Assembly (NCBI RefSeq): GCF_900104055.1
Contig: NZ_FNJQ01000002.1
Coordinates: 88,904 to 152,903 of the forward strand
DNA: 64,000 bases
Source: Pseudoselenomonas ruminantium
GTDB taxonomy: Bacteria > Bacillota > Negativicutes > Selenomonadales > Selenomonadaceae
Direction of reading: 5' to 3'
The translations under genes and the position numbers were made by a program. Positions within the stretch are counted from its first letter, which is position 1; each line of letters begins with the position of its first letter. Below the pieces are notes generated by a model. The model saw nothing but the letters and a program-made list of their open reading frames with translations. It had not been told where the DNA came from and did no database searches. Of the stretch, positions 1 through 7,417 are shown piece by piece.

Positions 1-1499
1 CGCAGGCAGTCAACGGTCAGTCCGCAGCGCCGCAGCAGACGGTACAAGGCCAGCCGCAGGCGGTCAACGGTCAGCCGTCAGCACCGCGGCAGATGGCGCA
101 AGGCCAGCCACAGGCAGTCAACGGTCAGTCCGCAGCGCCGCAGCAGACGGTGCAGGGCCAGCCGCAGGCAGTCAACGGTCAGCCAGCGGCACCGCAGCAG
201 ATGGTGCAGGGCCAGCCGCAGGCAGTCAACGGTCAGCCGTCAGCACCGCAGCAGATGGTGCAGGGCCAGCCGCAGGCAGTTAACGGTCAGCCAGCGGCAC
301 CGCAGCAGACGGTACAGGGGCAGCCACAGGCGGTCAATGGTCAGTCAACAGCGCCGCAGCAGACGATACAAGGCCAGCCGCAGACAGTCAATGGTCAGCC
401 TGTAGCATCGCAGCCGGCGGTACAAGGGCAGCCACAGACGGTCAATGGCCAACCATCAGCACCGCAGCAGGCAGCGCAAGGCCAGCCGCAGGCAGTCAAT
501 GGTCAGCCATCAGCGTCGCAGCAGGTACTGACAGGCCAGCCGCAAACAGTCAACGGTCAGCCTGTGCTGCAAACAGCCCGGTTGACAGGTCAGCCAGCTT
601 TGACCGGTCAGAATAACGCTGGTCAGGCGGCGGGCGTGCGCGATATGCCGGAAAGCCCGCAGTATTTCCAGCGGGATATGGGCAGAGAGAACGCTGCGGT
701 CAATGATGCTGCACAGCGTCCTCAGCGGGCGGCTATGCAGCAAGCCAAGGAACAGCTGATCAGCCAGAGCCTGGAAAATACGCCGCAGACCATGAATGCC
801 CTGCGGGATCTGGCCCAGATGATCCTGAAAGATGGCAATCTGACGCAGAAGGATGCCCTGCTCATGCAGAGTTTCATCAATGGTAAGGAAGCGTTGATGA
901 ATGCGAAGGAAGCCCAGCAGCTGCAGCAATTGATCCGCCTGTGCCAGGCCAATGTGCCGGCTACCATCCAGCAGGCTGCATTGCAGCAGAATCTTCCGGA
1001 CCTGCCGCGGCTTTGGGCCTTCATGCAGCTCTGTGATATGGCCTATACCCGCCAGATGACGGCTCGGCAGCTGAAGCGGGCGGGGAAGGATGTGGCGGCA
1101 TTCGTGCTCTCCATGCGCAATTCCATGGAGGGGGATAACAGCGTCGTGCCCGGACAGCGGTCGCTGAATTTCATGATGCCCATGTATATGGGGGAAGAAT
1201 CCACTTATCCGGCGTATATCCATGTCTATGATGAGAACAGGCAGGACGCGGAGACCGGGGAGATGAAGAAGGAAACCTGGCTCAGGCTATGCGTGCTGAC
1301 GGACAATATCGGAGCGGTGGAACTGACCTGCCGGGTGTATCAGGAAAATCAGCTGGATATGCGGCTCTTTTTCTCGAGCACAGAGACAGCCAATGAATTC
1401 CGGGCGGAAGTGGATGCCCTGCGTCATGCCCTGAAGGACAGCAAGCTGCGGCTCAAGGAGTTGAAGATTGGCGCTGTGGGTGAGCGTCGCTTCATGTAG
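1..1499 (+). CDS. FliK-like C-terminal domain protein with Gln/Pro repeats (5' end outside window)
   Basis: The frame is open from the left edge (codons in phase with base 3), so the start lies outside the window. The first ~195 visible residues are tandem 18-residue repeats rich in Gln, Pro, Val and Asn, followed by a helical region. The last ~90 residues have the LG-type beta/alpha pattern of flagellar hook-length control (FliK) C-terminal domains, with hydrophobic strands near WLRLCVLTDNIGAVEL and a terminal amphipathic helix. It is followed by an FlhB-C-like gene, the same pairing as ylqG-ylqH in Bacillus. A role in flagellar or type III export is inferred from that context only. Confidence 0.6.
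   Translation, partial: QAVNGQSAAPQQTVQGQPQAVNGQPSAPRQMAQGQPQAVNGQSAAPQQTVQGQPQAVNGQPAAPQQMVQGQPQAVNGQPSAPQQMVQGQPQAVNGQPAAPQQTVQGQPQAVNGQSTAPQQTIQGQPQTVNGQPVASQPAVQGQPQTVNGQPSAPQQAAQGQPQAVNGQPSASQQVLTGQPQTVNGQPVLQTARLTGQPALTGQNNAGQAAGVRDMPESPQYFQRDMGRENAAVNDAAQRPQRAAMQQAKEQLISQSLENTPQTMNALRDLAQMILKDGNLTQKDALLMQSFINGKEALMNAKEAQQLQQLIRLCQANVPATIQQAALQQNLPDLPRLWAFMQLCDMAYTRQMTARQLKRAGKDVAAFVLSMRNSMEGDNSVVPGQRSLNFMMPMYMGEESTYPAYIHVYDENRQDAETGEMKKETWLRLCVLTDNIGAVELTCRVYQENQLDMRLFFSSTETANEFRAEVDALRHALKDSKLRLKELKIGAVGERRFM
3..584 (+). repeat. Coding tandem repeat, 54-bp unit, ~10.8 copies
   Basis: Ten complete 54-bp units can be read from 45 to 584, plus a partial unit at 3-44. Each encodes an 18-residue motif of the form QGQPQxVNGQPxAPQQxV. 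Copies are near-identical at the left and decay to the right (the last reads LTGQPQTVNGQPVLQTA). The array stays in frame, so gain or loss of units would change linker length without breaking the protein. Confidence 0.9.
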
Positions 1500-1580
1500 C
1501 CAGCATAAATGTCCTTGACACATGGACGGTTGCGGCATAGAATAGAATCAGTGAAGGAACACTCAGGCAGGTGAACAGGA

Positions 1581-1913
1581 ATGGAGAATGAGCGGGTACC
1601 GCTGAGAAGGGAACCGGAAACAGATCCAGATGCCCCCCAGCAGGCGGTGGCATTGAAATACGATATGGAGCGGGATACTGCTCCTCGGGTGGTGGCTAAA
1701 GGCCGCGGACATGTGGCGGAGAATATTCTGGCTGTTGCCCAGAAGAATGCCGTTCCTGTTTATCAGAACAAGTCATTGGTCAATATGCTGATGGCGCTCG
1801 AGATTGACCGGGAGATTCCCCCGGAACTCTACCGCGCCATTGCGGAAGTCATGGCCTATGTGTATCGGATCGACAAGAAGGCCAAGAAGAACAAGCCTGG
1901 GCCGCGCCTTTAA
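1581..1913 (+). CDS. Stand-alone FlhB C-terminal-like protein (YlqH/FlhX type)
   Basis: A 110-residue protein that matches the cytoplasmic domain of the FlhB/EscU export switch: AVALKYD, APRVVAKGRG, VAENI, an alternating helix, then IPPELYRAIAEVMAYVYRID. It has no membrane segments. The NPTH autocleavage motif that normally precedes the AVALKY strand is absent; the sequence there is DAPQQ. Family knowledge: such short paralogues occur in many Firmicutes and can partly replace FlhB-C. It sits 24 bp before yraN. Confidence 0.8.
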   Translation: MENERVPLRREPETDPDAPQQAVALKYDMERDTAPRVVAKGRGHVAENILAVAQKNAVPVYQNKSLVNMLMALEIDREIPPELYRAIAEVMAYVYRIDKKAKKNKPGPRL

Positions 1914-1937
1914 AATCTTTTTGAAGAAGGCAGTCGT

Positions 1938-2300
1938 ATGAAAAATCAGATTCTGGGCAGGCAGGGAGAGCAGGTGGCGGCAGATTTCCTGTTGCGCCAT
2001 GGCTACGAGATTTGTGCGCGCAATTTCCGGGTGCCGGTGGGCGAGATCGATATCATTGCCCGGCAGGGGGAAGTGCTGGCCTTTGTGGAGGTCAAGACAC
2101 GCCGCGGCACTCGCTATGGCACTCCTGCACAGGCTGTGAATTTTCATAAACAAAAGAAAATAGTTCAGACCGCTCGGTGGTTTTTGCGGCAGAAACATTT
2201 GGAGGACAGGTGTTTCTGCCGTTTTGACGTGATTGAAGTCTATGCCCTGCCGGAAAGGAAGTGGCGGGTGCATCATCTGGCAGGGGCGTTTGAAGGTTGA
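1938..2300 (+). CDS. yraN: YraN/UPF0102 family endonuclease-like protein
   Basis: A 120-residue protein with the conserved YraN core: LGRQGEQVAADFLLRHGY near the N-terminus, then NFR, GEIDIIARQG and FVEVKTRRG. This is a PD-(D/E)XK nuclease-like fold in which the Asp of GEID and the Glu-x-Lys of VEVK occupy catalytic positions. Its cellular role is unsettled, but the gene often sits beside comM, as here (18 bp upstream). RBS GAAGAAGG lies before the ATG. Confidence 0.88.
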   Translation: MKNQILGRQGEQVAADFLLRHGYEICARNFRVPVGEIDIIARQGEVLAFVEVKTRRGTRYGTPAQAVNFHKQKKIVQTARWFLRQKHLEDRCFCRFDVIEVYALPERKWRVHHLAGAFEG

Positions 2301-3270
2301 CAGGTCAGGGGGGATTGGATGTTTGCAAGAACTTTTGGAGCGACGACTTTGGGCGTGGACGGGCTGATCATCGATGTGGAGGTCGATGCAGCGGCGGGCC
2401 TGCCCGGTTTTGATATCGTGGGGCTGGCCGATGCCCTGGTTAAGGAGGCGAAAGAGCGGGTGCGCACGGCTATCCGGAATTCCGGCATCCAGCTGCGACA
2501 GGAGAAGGTCACGATCAATCTGGCCCCTGCCGATGTGCGCAAGGACAGTTCCGGCCTTGACCTGCCGATTGCTGTCGGGCTGCTCGCCGCCTATGGCCTT
2601 GTATCGGCACCTACGCTTGACAAGTACCTGTTTGCTGCCGAGCTTTCGTTGGAGGGCGAATGCCGTGGCATCCGCGGTATCCTGCCTATGGCGGTGAAGG
2701 CTAAGGAAGCGGGCTTCGAGGCTGTCTTTGTGGCCAGGGACAACGTTGCGGAAGCCTTGCTGGTGGACGGGCTGGAGGTCTATGCGCTGGAAAATCTGCA
2801 GCAATTGGTGGACTTTTTGACCGGTCAGGAACGTTTGCTGCCGGCAAAGCCTGCGTCAGGCACAGCGGAAGCACGGGCCTTCGGGGATGACTTCGCCGAT
2901 GTGCAGGGGCAGTTCCAAGCCAAACGGGCGCTGGAAATCGCGGCAGCCGGCGGGCATAATGTATTGATGGTGGGCGTGCCTGGCGCAGGGAAAACCATGC
3001 TGGCACGGAGGCTGAGCACCATCCTGCCGCCGCTGAGCCGGGATGAGGCCCTCGAAGTCACCAAGATATACAGCATTGCGGGGATGCTCAGGGGGCGGGG
3101 GCTTATTGAGGAGCGGCCTTTTCGCAGTCCGCATCATACGAGTTCCATGACCTCGCTGATTGGTGGCGGCAGTGTGCCCCGGCCGGGAGAAGTGACGCTG
3201 GCCCATCATGGCGTGCTGTTCTTGGATGAACTGCCAGAGTTCAGCAAGAAATCGCTCGAGGTCCTGCGGG

Positions 3271-3294
3271 AGCCTTTGGACATAGGTTGGCGAT
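3271..3294. other. attL junction
   Basis: ComM coding homology ends at the TGGA of 3277-3280, shared with 53068-53071. Phage DNA begins with CATA followed by GGTTGGCGAT (3285-3294). That 10-mer is the reverse complement, with one mismatch, of ATCGCTAACC at 53056-53065 beside the right junction. In a rejoined attP the two arms flank a 10-bp spacer whose central dinucleotide would be the GA at 3279-3280. This symmetry is typical of large serine integrase sites. Confidence 0.75.
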
Positions 3295-3326
3295 ACACAC
3301 AACTTTCAAAGCCCCCATGTAAAGAG

Positions 3327-3359
3327 AGCCGCCTCACATTCGAGGCGGCTTTTTCTTTT
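3327..3359 (+). terminator. Intrinsic terminator just inside the left prophage end
   Basis: A 9-bp perfect stem (AGCCGCCTC at 3327-3335 with GAGGCGGCT at 3342-3350), a 6-base loop and a TTTTTCTTTT tail. It would stop host transcription of truncated comM before it runs antisense into the integrase gene, whose 3' end is adjacent. Confidence 0.85.
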
Positions 3360-4860
3360 ACTTAAAGACGATGTCAAAGTCAATCAGGTATTTATGGCCG
3401 TAATTATTGTCTCGGCGCAGGACTGAAACCTTTTCAACCACGGACAGGAAAACACGCCTACGAGCTTCCGGCGAGGCAGGACAGTTACGAACCACAGCGC
3501 AAATATCAGCCGGAGCAAGGCGTTCGACTTCGGAGGTGGGGGAGTTTTCCAAAGCGGCAAGTTCGTTTTGCAGGCGGGATTCGTCAGCTTTTAAGGAGGC
3601 GAGTTTTTCCGTCGCTTCCGATTGAGAGAGCAAGGATTGAGAGAACCACGACATAACAGCAGTTCTTTCCGTTTGGATCTTCTCTATGCGCTTTACGATC
3701 TTTTGCCGCTTGTTTTGTTCCGGGATGGCGGGGAGGCACTCAGCACCAGCGCGGCCCCCGATGTAAGCCGTGACCGTTTCTTCTGATGTGCAGATTTCTT
3801 CAAGGACAGACCAAAAGAGGGCGTCAGTCACAACAACGTCCATAAGACGGGCGGCACATTTCGAGCCATTCCGGGGTGGCGTGTTTACACAGGTATACCA
3901 GCGGGCATTTCGTTTACCGCCACCAGTTATGCGGATAGAGCCGCCACATGCACCGCAGACCGCAACGCCTTGGAGCAAGGCCGGGTAACTATTCTTCTGC
4001 CACACCTTGTACGTCCTATGCTTGGACTTTATCGAGAGGGCCTTTTGGTGTAGTTCGGCAGGGATAATTTGCGGGCAAGACATTTCGATCCATTCTTCGC
4101 GGGGCCGGGGGAGTCTTTTGTAGGACTTCGGCCCCGTCTTTTTGTGATATTGTGTATTGGCAAAGTATTTCCCGGTATAGTGGGGACGGTGGAGCAGGTT
4201 TCGGACAGAGGACGCACACCACGACACATTCCCACTAGGACTGGGGATCCCCATATTATTGAGCTTTTCGGCGATATACTCACAGCCGCCGACCATTTCT
4301 TCCACATACCAGCGGTAGATCATACGGACGACTTCTGCCTCGGCAGGATTTATTTCATAGCAACTGTTTCCCCTGTCGAAGTCATAGCCGTAAATATGGG
4401 AGTCGCAGATAGCTTTCCCAGCGCGAAGTTTAGCACGCTTTCCGCGCATTGTTCGCTCCCTTATCTTGGCACGTTCGTATTCAGCAAATACGCCTTTCAT
4501 CTGATAGGACATATTGCCCTCAGGGGTATTGTCGAACCGTTCGAGGACGAATACGGGGCGGCACCCAGCTTTCTCCAATTCCTCCGTCAAGATAAGCTGA
4601 TGTATCAATTTCCGAGCCATACGGTCAGCGTCGTGGAAGATTACAGCCTCGTACAGGCCATCTTGAACAGCGTCCCGGAGACTGTCCAGGGCAGGGCGTT
4701 CGAGAAAGCCGCCGGAATAGCCGTCGTCGATGTATTCTTTCACGACAAAAGCACCCATTTCCGCAGCCTTTTTCCGGCAAGCCTCTATTTGTGTACCGAT
4801 GGAATAGCCGTGCTCGGCTTGCCATTCGGTTGATACACGGGCATAAATAGCAACATTCAT
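3358..4860 (-). CDS. int: Large serine recombinase (phage integrase)
   Basis: A 500-residue protein starting [12 protein letters not shown], with the catalytic Ser expected at residue 10. The resolvase domain spans roughly residues 1-145 (motifs YARVS, DDGYSG, DRMAR, ERFDNT). A recombinase domain follows, then a zinc ribbon with Cys pairs (CGACGG and later CVN...KC), and a coiled-coil-rich C-terminus from ~375. These proteins integrate phage DNA by a 2-bp staggered cut and need a separate directionality factor to excise. It is the last gene of the leftward lysogeny operon and lies directly beside attL. Confidence 0.95.
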   Translation of the reverse strand: MNVAIYARVSTEWQAEHGYSIGTQIEACRKKAAEMGAFVVKEYIDDGYSGGFLERPALDSLRDAVQDGLYEAVIFHDADRMARKLIHQLILTEELEKAGCRPVFVLERFDNTPEGNMSYQMKGVFAEYERAKIRERTMRGKRAKLRAGKAICDSHIYGYDFDRGNSCYEINPAEAEVVRMIYRWYVEEMVGGCEYIAEKLNNMGIPSPSGNVSWCASSVRNLLHRPHYTGKYFANTQYHKKTGPKSYKRLPRPREEWIEMSCPQIIPAELHQKALSIKSKHRTYKVWQKNSYPALLQGVAVCGACGGSIRITGGGKRNARWYTCVNTPPRNGSKCAARLMDVVVTDALFWSVLEEICTSEETVTAYIGGRAGAECLPAIPEQNKRQKIVKRIEKIQTERTAVMSWFSQSLLSQSEATEKLASLKADESRLQNELAALENSPTSEVERLAPADICAVVRNCPASPEARRRVFLSVVEKVSVLRRDNNYGHKYLIDFDIVFK

Positions 4861-5038
4861 GTGGTCAAGATTTCCCCTTTCAAAATTTCGGTAAAAGTGT
4901 CAGATTGCTTTCAAAGCACCTTTTGAAAGCGACAAAAAATATTCCATGGTTCGGAATAAAATTATTCCATTGCGCACAATGTAAAAACGCAAGGCGAAAA
5001 GTCAAGCAAAATGCAAAAATCGAAGAAAAGTAAAGTAA
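4861..5038 (-). promoter_or_regulatory. Integrase upstream region with inverted repeats
   Basis: No gene is seen here. The integrase RBS (AAGGGG on the minus strand) lies just before its ATG. Two inverted repeats stand out: GCTTTCAAA (4907-4915) with TTTGAAAGC (4922-4930), and overlapping TATTCC/GGAATAA/TTATTCC elements at 4940-4968. They could be binding sites for a regulator or a recombination directionality factor, or form a leader hairpin. No strong -35/-10 pair was identified. Confidence 0.4.
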
Positions 5039-5064
5039 AAGCCCCGGCCTTTAGGCTAGGGCTT
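5039..5064 (-). terminator. Hairpin after the MuF-C-like gene, probably bidirectional
   Basis: Nested stem: AAGCCC/GGGCTT outside and GCCT/AGGC inside, separated by a 2-base internal loop. On the minus strand it is followed by a T-rich stretch (TTTTACTTTAC) and lies 9 bp after the stop of the 5073-5402 gene. It could reduce read-through into the integrase. Confidence 0.6.
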
Positions 5065-5072
5065 GTTTTCTG

Positions 5073-5402
5073 TCAAAGATTGTCCTTATTCTTCTGAAAC
5101 CATTCTTCTAAGTCCGGGTGGGAAGCAGGATTTTTATGCCATTCAAGTATATCGCTCACAGGCCGCGGCTCAAGGATAAGGCAGCACTTACAGCCTTCAT
5201 GGGCAGGATAGGGCGGGCACTCGTCCGGGGAATAAACCCCGTCGCCATTCACACCGCCATGAGCGTATTGGTCGCAAACATCTATTTCCTCATGTGTATT
5301 CGACAACGCCCATCGGATTTTACAGCCCGGAGCTTTTTTCGCTTGCTCGATTGTCCGAAGGCCACACTGCCGCGTAAACTCAGTATCTTCTTTTATTCCC
5401 AT
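5073..5402 (-). CDS. Stand-alone minor-head-protein (MuF-like) C-terminal domain
   Basis: A 109-residue protein beginning MGIKEDTEF. The ATG at 5402 is chosen because AAAGGAG sits 8 bp upstream; a longer frame would overlap the repressor gene. Its middle (RWALSNTHEEIDVCDQYAHG, then NGDGVY, then a Pro/Cys cluster PAHEGCKC) matches the end of this phage's own minor head protein at 25301-26278 (RWVLSNTHPRTDICDQYAHG, NGDGIY, PAHPNCLC), down to the W-x-K ending. It lies in the lysogeny operon, so it may be expressed in the prophage state. Its function is unknown. Confidence 0.7.
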   Translation of the reverse strand: MGIKEDTEFTRQCGLRTIEQAKKAPGCKIRWALSNTHEEIDVCDQYAHGGVNGDGVYSPDECPPYPAHEGCKCCLILEPRPVSDILEWHKNPASHPDLEEWFQKNKDNL

Positions 5403-5460
5403 TGTAAAGCTCCTTTTTATGCAATTTGACCCACCTAGAAACCTCCCGGGATAAAAACCT

Positions 5461-5844
5461 TTATGTCCCTGTCCCCTTGTTCTCCCCCTCAGATACCTGT
5501 TTTTGATATTCAAGGTAGTTGAGAAATTGTTCTGTTTGGGCTACGGTTTGGGCATCGGCTCGCGATAACCTAGAATAAAGTTGGGCAGCAGGGGAATTAT
5601 CAGTAGCCGGGGATTCTTCACCTATGAGCCACCCCACAGACACACCTTCAATACGGGCTATCTTTTTGAGAGTGTCAAAGCTCGGCTCGCTTTTCCCGAG
5701 CAACCAGCCTTTAAGCTGCCCCTCCGACACTCCTAAGCGTTCGCGGTATTCCTTTTGTGTACCACGCATACCGGGGCGTGATTGAAACCTTCTAAAAAGG
5801 TGGTTGATACGTTCGCAGAATGTTCCTGCGTCCTCATTGTTCAT
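5461..5844 (-). CDS. CI-like phage repressor (HTH, XRE family)
   Basis: A 127-residue protein with an N-terminal helix-turn-helix: a QKEYRERLGVSEGQLKGWL helix pair, then FDTLKKIARIEGVSVGWLIGEE, the classic XRE core. The C-terminal half (from ~75) is short and helical and has no visible S24 peptidase (LexA-like) domain, so induction may not use RecA-stimulated autocleavage. It is transcribed leftward, divergent from the cro-like gene, with RBS GGGGGTG before ATG 5844. It probably binds the 15-bp palindromes in the adjacent region. Confidence 0.85.
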   Translation of the reverse strand: MNNEDAGTFCERINHLFRRFQSRPGMRGTQKEYRERLGVSEGQLKGWLLGKSEPSFDTLKKIARIEGVSVGWLIGEESPATDNSPAAQLYSRLSRADAQTVAQTEQFLNYLEYQKQVSEGENKGTGT

Positions 5845-5862
5845 AGCTTTTCACCCCCATAC

Positions 5863-5891
5863 ACTATACCATAAAATATAAATTTTGTCCT
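5863..5891 (-). promoter_or_regulatory. Promoter of the repressor/lysogeny operon
   Basis: On the minus strand AGGACA (5886-5891) and TATAGT (5863-5868) are separated by 17 bp, ahead of the repressor RBS. The core promoter contains no copy of the palindrome; the nearest copy is at 5917-5931, upstream, where a bound repressor could activate or not affect this promoter. Confidence 0.6.
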
Positions 5892-5916
5892 TTTGTGATT
5901 AAATTTATCTAAAAAA

Positions 5917-6005
5917 GTATAAAAAATATCTTTACAAGTATAAATTTTAGCGTTATAATGTGTTCAACAGATAAAAAATATCTGGTAAGCAGATAAATAA
6001 TATCC
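5917..6005. promoter_or_regulatory. Operator cluster 1 (three 15-bp palindromes)
   Basis: Copies of AGATAAAAAATATCT: 5969-5983 (perfect dyad), 5991-6005 (AGATAAATAATATCC, centre exactly 22 bp away), and 5917-5931 (GTATAAAAAATATCT, 13/15). They overlap and flank the rightward early promoter. The set is inferred to be the phage switch operators. Confidence 0.8.
5931..5959 (+). promoter_or_regulatory. Rightward early promoter (PR)
   Basis: TTTACA (5931-5936) and TATAAT (5954-5959) with a 17-bp spacer. One palindrome abuts the -35 and two lie just downstream of the -10, so repressor binding would block it. It drives the cro-like gene and the early operon. Confidence 0.8.
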
Positions 6006-6037
6006 ATAACCACAGCAAAAGGGGGAGGTGCAAAAGG

Positions 6038-6220
6038 GTGGACATTTCCATCAAGGGCGAAATTGCCCGCAGAAACTTGAAGTACAACGAAGTTGCCAAA
6101 GCCGTAGGGATTAAGCCGCAAACGTTTTACAGAAAGCTGGACAAAAACTCTTTCAGCTTACAAGAGGCGGCGAAGATTTTTAGATTCCTTGGCATAAAAG
6201 TAGCCGTTGTCGAGGGTTGA
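6038..6220 (+). CDS. Cro-like small HTH protein
   Basis: 60 residues, GTG start at 6038 with RBS GGGGGAGG seven bases upstream. The helix-turn-helix reads KYNEVAKAVGIKPQTFYRKL. It is the first rightward gene after the switch, and palindrome copies lie both upstream and immediately downstream of it. Position and size suggest a Cro-type antirepressor. Confidence 0.75.
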   Translation: MDISIKGEIARRNLKYNEVAKAVGIKPQTFYRKLDKNSFSLQEAAKIFRFLGIKVAVVEG

Positions 6221-6276
6221 TATTTTTTTACCATTGAGCAGATAAAAAATATCTACAAACAAGATAAAAAACATCT
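6218..6276. promoter_or_regulatory. Operator cluster 2 (three palindromes at 22-bp spacing)
   Basis: 6240-6254 is an exact copy of AGATAAAAAATATCT, 6262-6276 differs at one base (ACATCT end), and 6218-6232 is a weaker reverse-oriented copy (~11/15). Centres are at 6225, 6247 and 6269, exactly 22 bp apart. A weak TTGATA (6217-6222) lies 17 bp before AGATAA, so a second repressed promoter for the 6292 gene is possible. Confidence 0.75.
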
Positions 6277-6291
6277 AAGGGAGGCGACGCG

Positions 6292-6483
6292 ATGGAATAT
6301 AGGGACGGCCAGACATACACCTTTAAGCTCGGTGAATGTACGGCAAGGGTTACACTTCACAACTTCACCCCGGCAGTCAAGGAGAGATTCAGCGAGGCAC
6401 TAGGCCGGGAACTTTACAAGGCATATTCAGAAAGAGAGGGATTACATGACGGAAGGGAATTGGCAGCACGAGCAATGGCGTAA
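6292..6483 (+). CDS. Small early phage protein, unknown function
   Basis: 63 residues; start set by RBS AGGGAGG 8 bp before ATG. The N-terminal half looks like two beta strands (YTFKLGECTARVTL) and the rest is helical and charged. No family recognised. Its last 38 bases overlap the LysM gene, implying translational coupling. It sits directly behind operator cluster 2. Confidence 0.6.
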   Translation: MEYRDGQTYTFKLGECTARVTLHNFTPAVKERFSEALGRELYKAYSEREGLHDGRELAARAMA

Positions 6484-6826
6484 GGCACTCAAGGAGAGGA
6501 GAGCCAAACAGAAACGGCGCGAAAGCGTTATCAAAAAGGTTTTGGCAGGGGCAGCCCTTGTTGGGGCGGCGATTATCTTTACCGGATTCTACGATGGTGA
6601 CCAGCGACTTGTCACAGAAACCTACACCGTCAAAGAGGGGGACACGCTGTGGAGCATTGCCACAGAATACCTCAAAAAGAACACAGGCGGCAGAAGGTAC
6701 ATCTTGGAATTTAAGCAGGGCATTATCGAGAATAACCCGGAATTGCAAAACGGCAACGCGGGACATATCCGGCCAGGGCAGGAAATAATCATCAACTACT
6801 TTGTGAAGGAGGAAAAGGAGCAATAA
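6446..6826 (+). CDS. Membrane-anchored LysM-domain protein
   Basis: 126 residues. A basic N-terminus (residues 1-28) precedes one membrane segment (about 30-46, AGAALVGAAIIFTGF). A LysM domain follows (TYTVKEGDTLWSIATEYL, then NPELQNG, HIRPGQEIII). Topology would place LysM outside the cytoplasmic membrane, where it can bind peptidoglycan. An envelope protein this close to the switch is unusual; possible roles are superinfection exclusion or envelope modification. Lysis seems unlikely because the lysis genes are 41 kb away. Confidence 0.8.
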   Translation: MTEGNWQHEQWRKALKERRAKQKRRESVIKKVLAGAALVGAAIIFTGFYDGDQRLVTETYTVKEGDTLWSIATEYLKKNTGGRRYILEFKQGIIENNPELQNGNAGHIRPGQEIIINYFVKEEKEQ

Positions 6827-6871
6827 GCCCGTTATCTATTCTAATTCTTGCATAGTTTGGAGGGTTAGACG

Positions 6872-7357
6872 ATGAACGAACGGTGCGCAGAAATGGCATT
6901 TAAGGCACGGCATTGTGCAGGATTGACAAGGGAATGTGCGTCAGAGATTTTGGGCATTGCGCCCCGGACGCTTGCATACTACGAAGGAGGCAGGGACATA
7001 CCAGACGAGATTATAGCCAAAATGGTGATGGCATACAAAAGCCCGGAATTAGGCTATCACTACTTGAGCAACGACCTAGAAACCGGGCGACTGATTTTGC
7101 CGCGATTAGAGGCGGCGGGGATTTCTTCTAGTGCTTTACGGTTGCGTGTAGTTATGAGACGGGCAACGGCGGTTATTGAGCTGATAGAAGAAATTTGTCA
7201 AGACGATGTTATCACAGCTGACGAAGGTGAACCCTTCCGGCGGTGTGCAGCTCCCATCAAAGAGTTGGCAGCAGCTTGTATGGGAATTGGTTTATGGGCA
7301 TTAAAAAAGCCCGTTGGGCGACCGACCCAACAGGCTAGGGATTCAAAACGCGACTGA
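6872..7357 (+). CDS. HTH phage regulatory protein
   Basis: 161 residues with an N-terminal XRE-like HTH (ARHCAGLTRECASEILGIAP, then RTLAYYEGGRDIPDE) and a long helical C-terminal region. RBS GGAGGG lies upstream of the ATG. Similar proteins with an HTH plus a helical tail are common in Firmicute phage early regions, where their exact role is unknown. Confidence 0.7.
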   Translation: MNERCAEMAFKARHCAGLTRECASEILGIAPRTLAYYEGGRDIPDEIIAKMVMAYKSPELGYHYLSNDLETGRLILPRLEAAGISSSALRLRVVMRRATAVIELIEEICQDDVITADEGEPFRRCAAPIKELAAACMGIGLWALKKPVGRPTQQARDSKRD

Positions 7358-7417
7358 GCAGAGTCACTTTTGAACACTTACAACGTCATTATAGCACAAG
7401 CAAAGGAGAATGACAAA

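Larger units (their letters stand above)
2319..3365 (+). pseudogene. comM: comM (yifB) 5' part, interrupted by the prophage
   Basis: The first ~320 codons encode the ComM/YifB N-terminal domain (from [15 protein letters not shown]) and the start of the Mg-chelatase-type AAA+ domain, with Walker A GVPGAGKT at residues 219-226 and Walker B around LFLDELPEF. Homology stops at LREPL (base ~3280). The frame then reads ~28 phage-encoded residues to a TAA at 3363. The missing part, including the NPCPCGY segment, resumes at 53072. Joining 2319-3280 to 53072-53633 gives an intact 507-codon frame. ComM is a helicase that aids branch migration in natural transformation; the lysogen probably lacks it. 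Confidence 0.92.

Noticed and set aside
3..584. CRISPR-like array
   Set aside because: The 54-bp units are contiguous, in frame and without unique spacers; no cas genes nearby.
3264..3270. CTGCGGG/CCGGCAG inverted arms around attB
   Set aside because: The centre of this weak dyad (6 of 7) does not coincide with the GA crossover expected from attP, so it is probably chance.
5403..5513. N-terminal extension of the MuF-C-like protein
   Set aside because: It overlaps the repressor gene, while a strong RBS lies just before the internal ATG at 5402.
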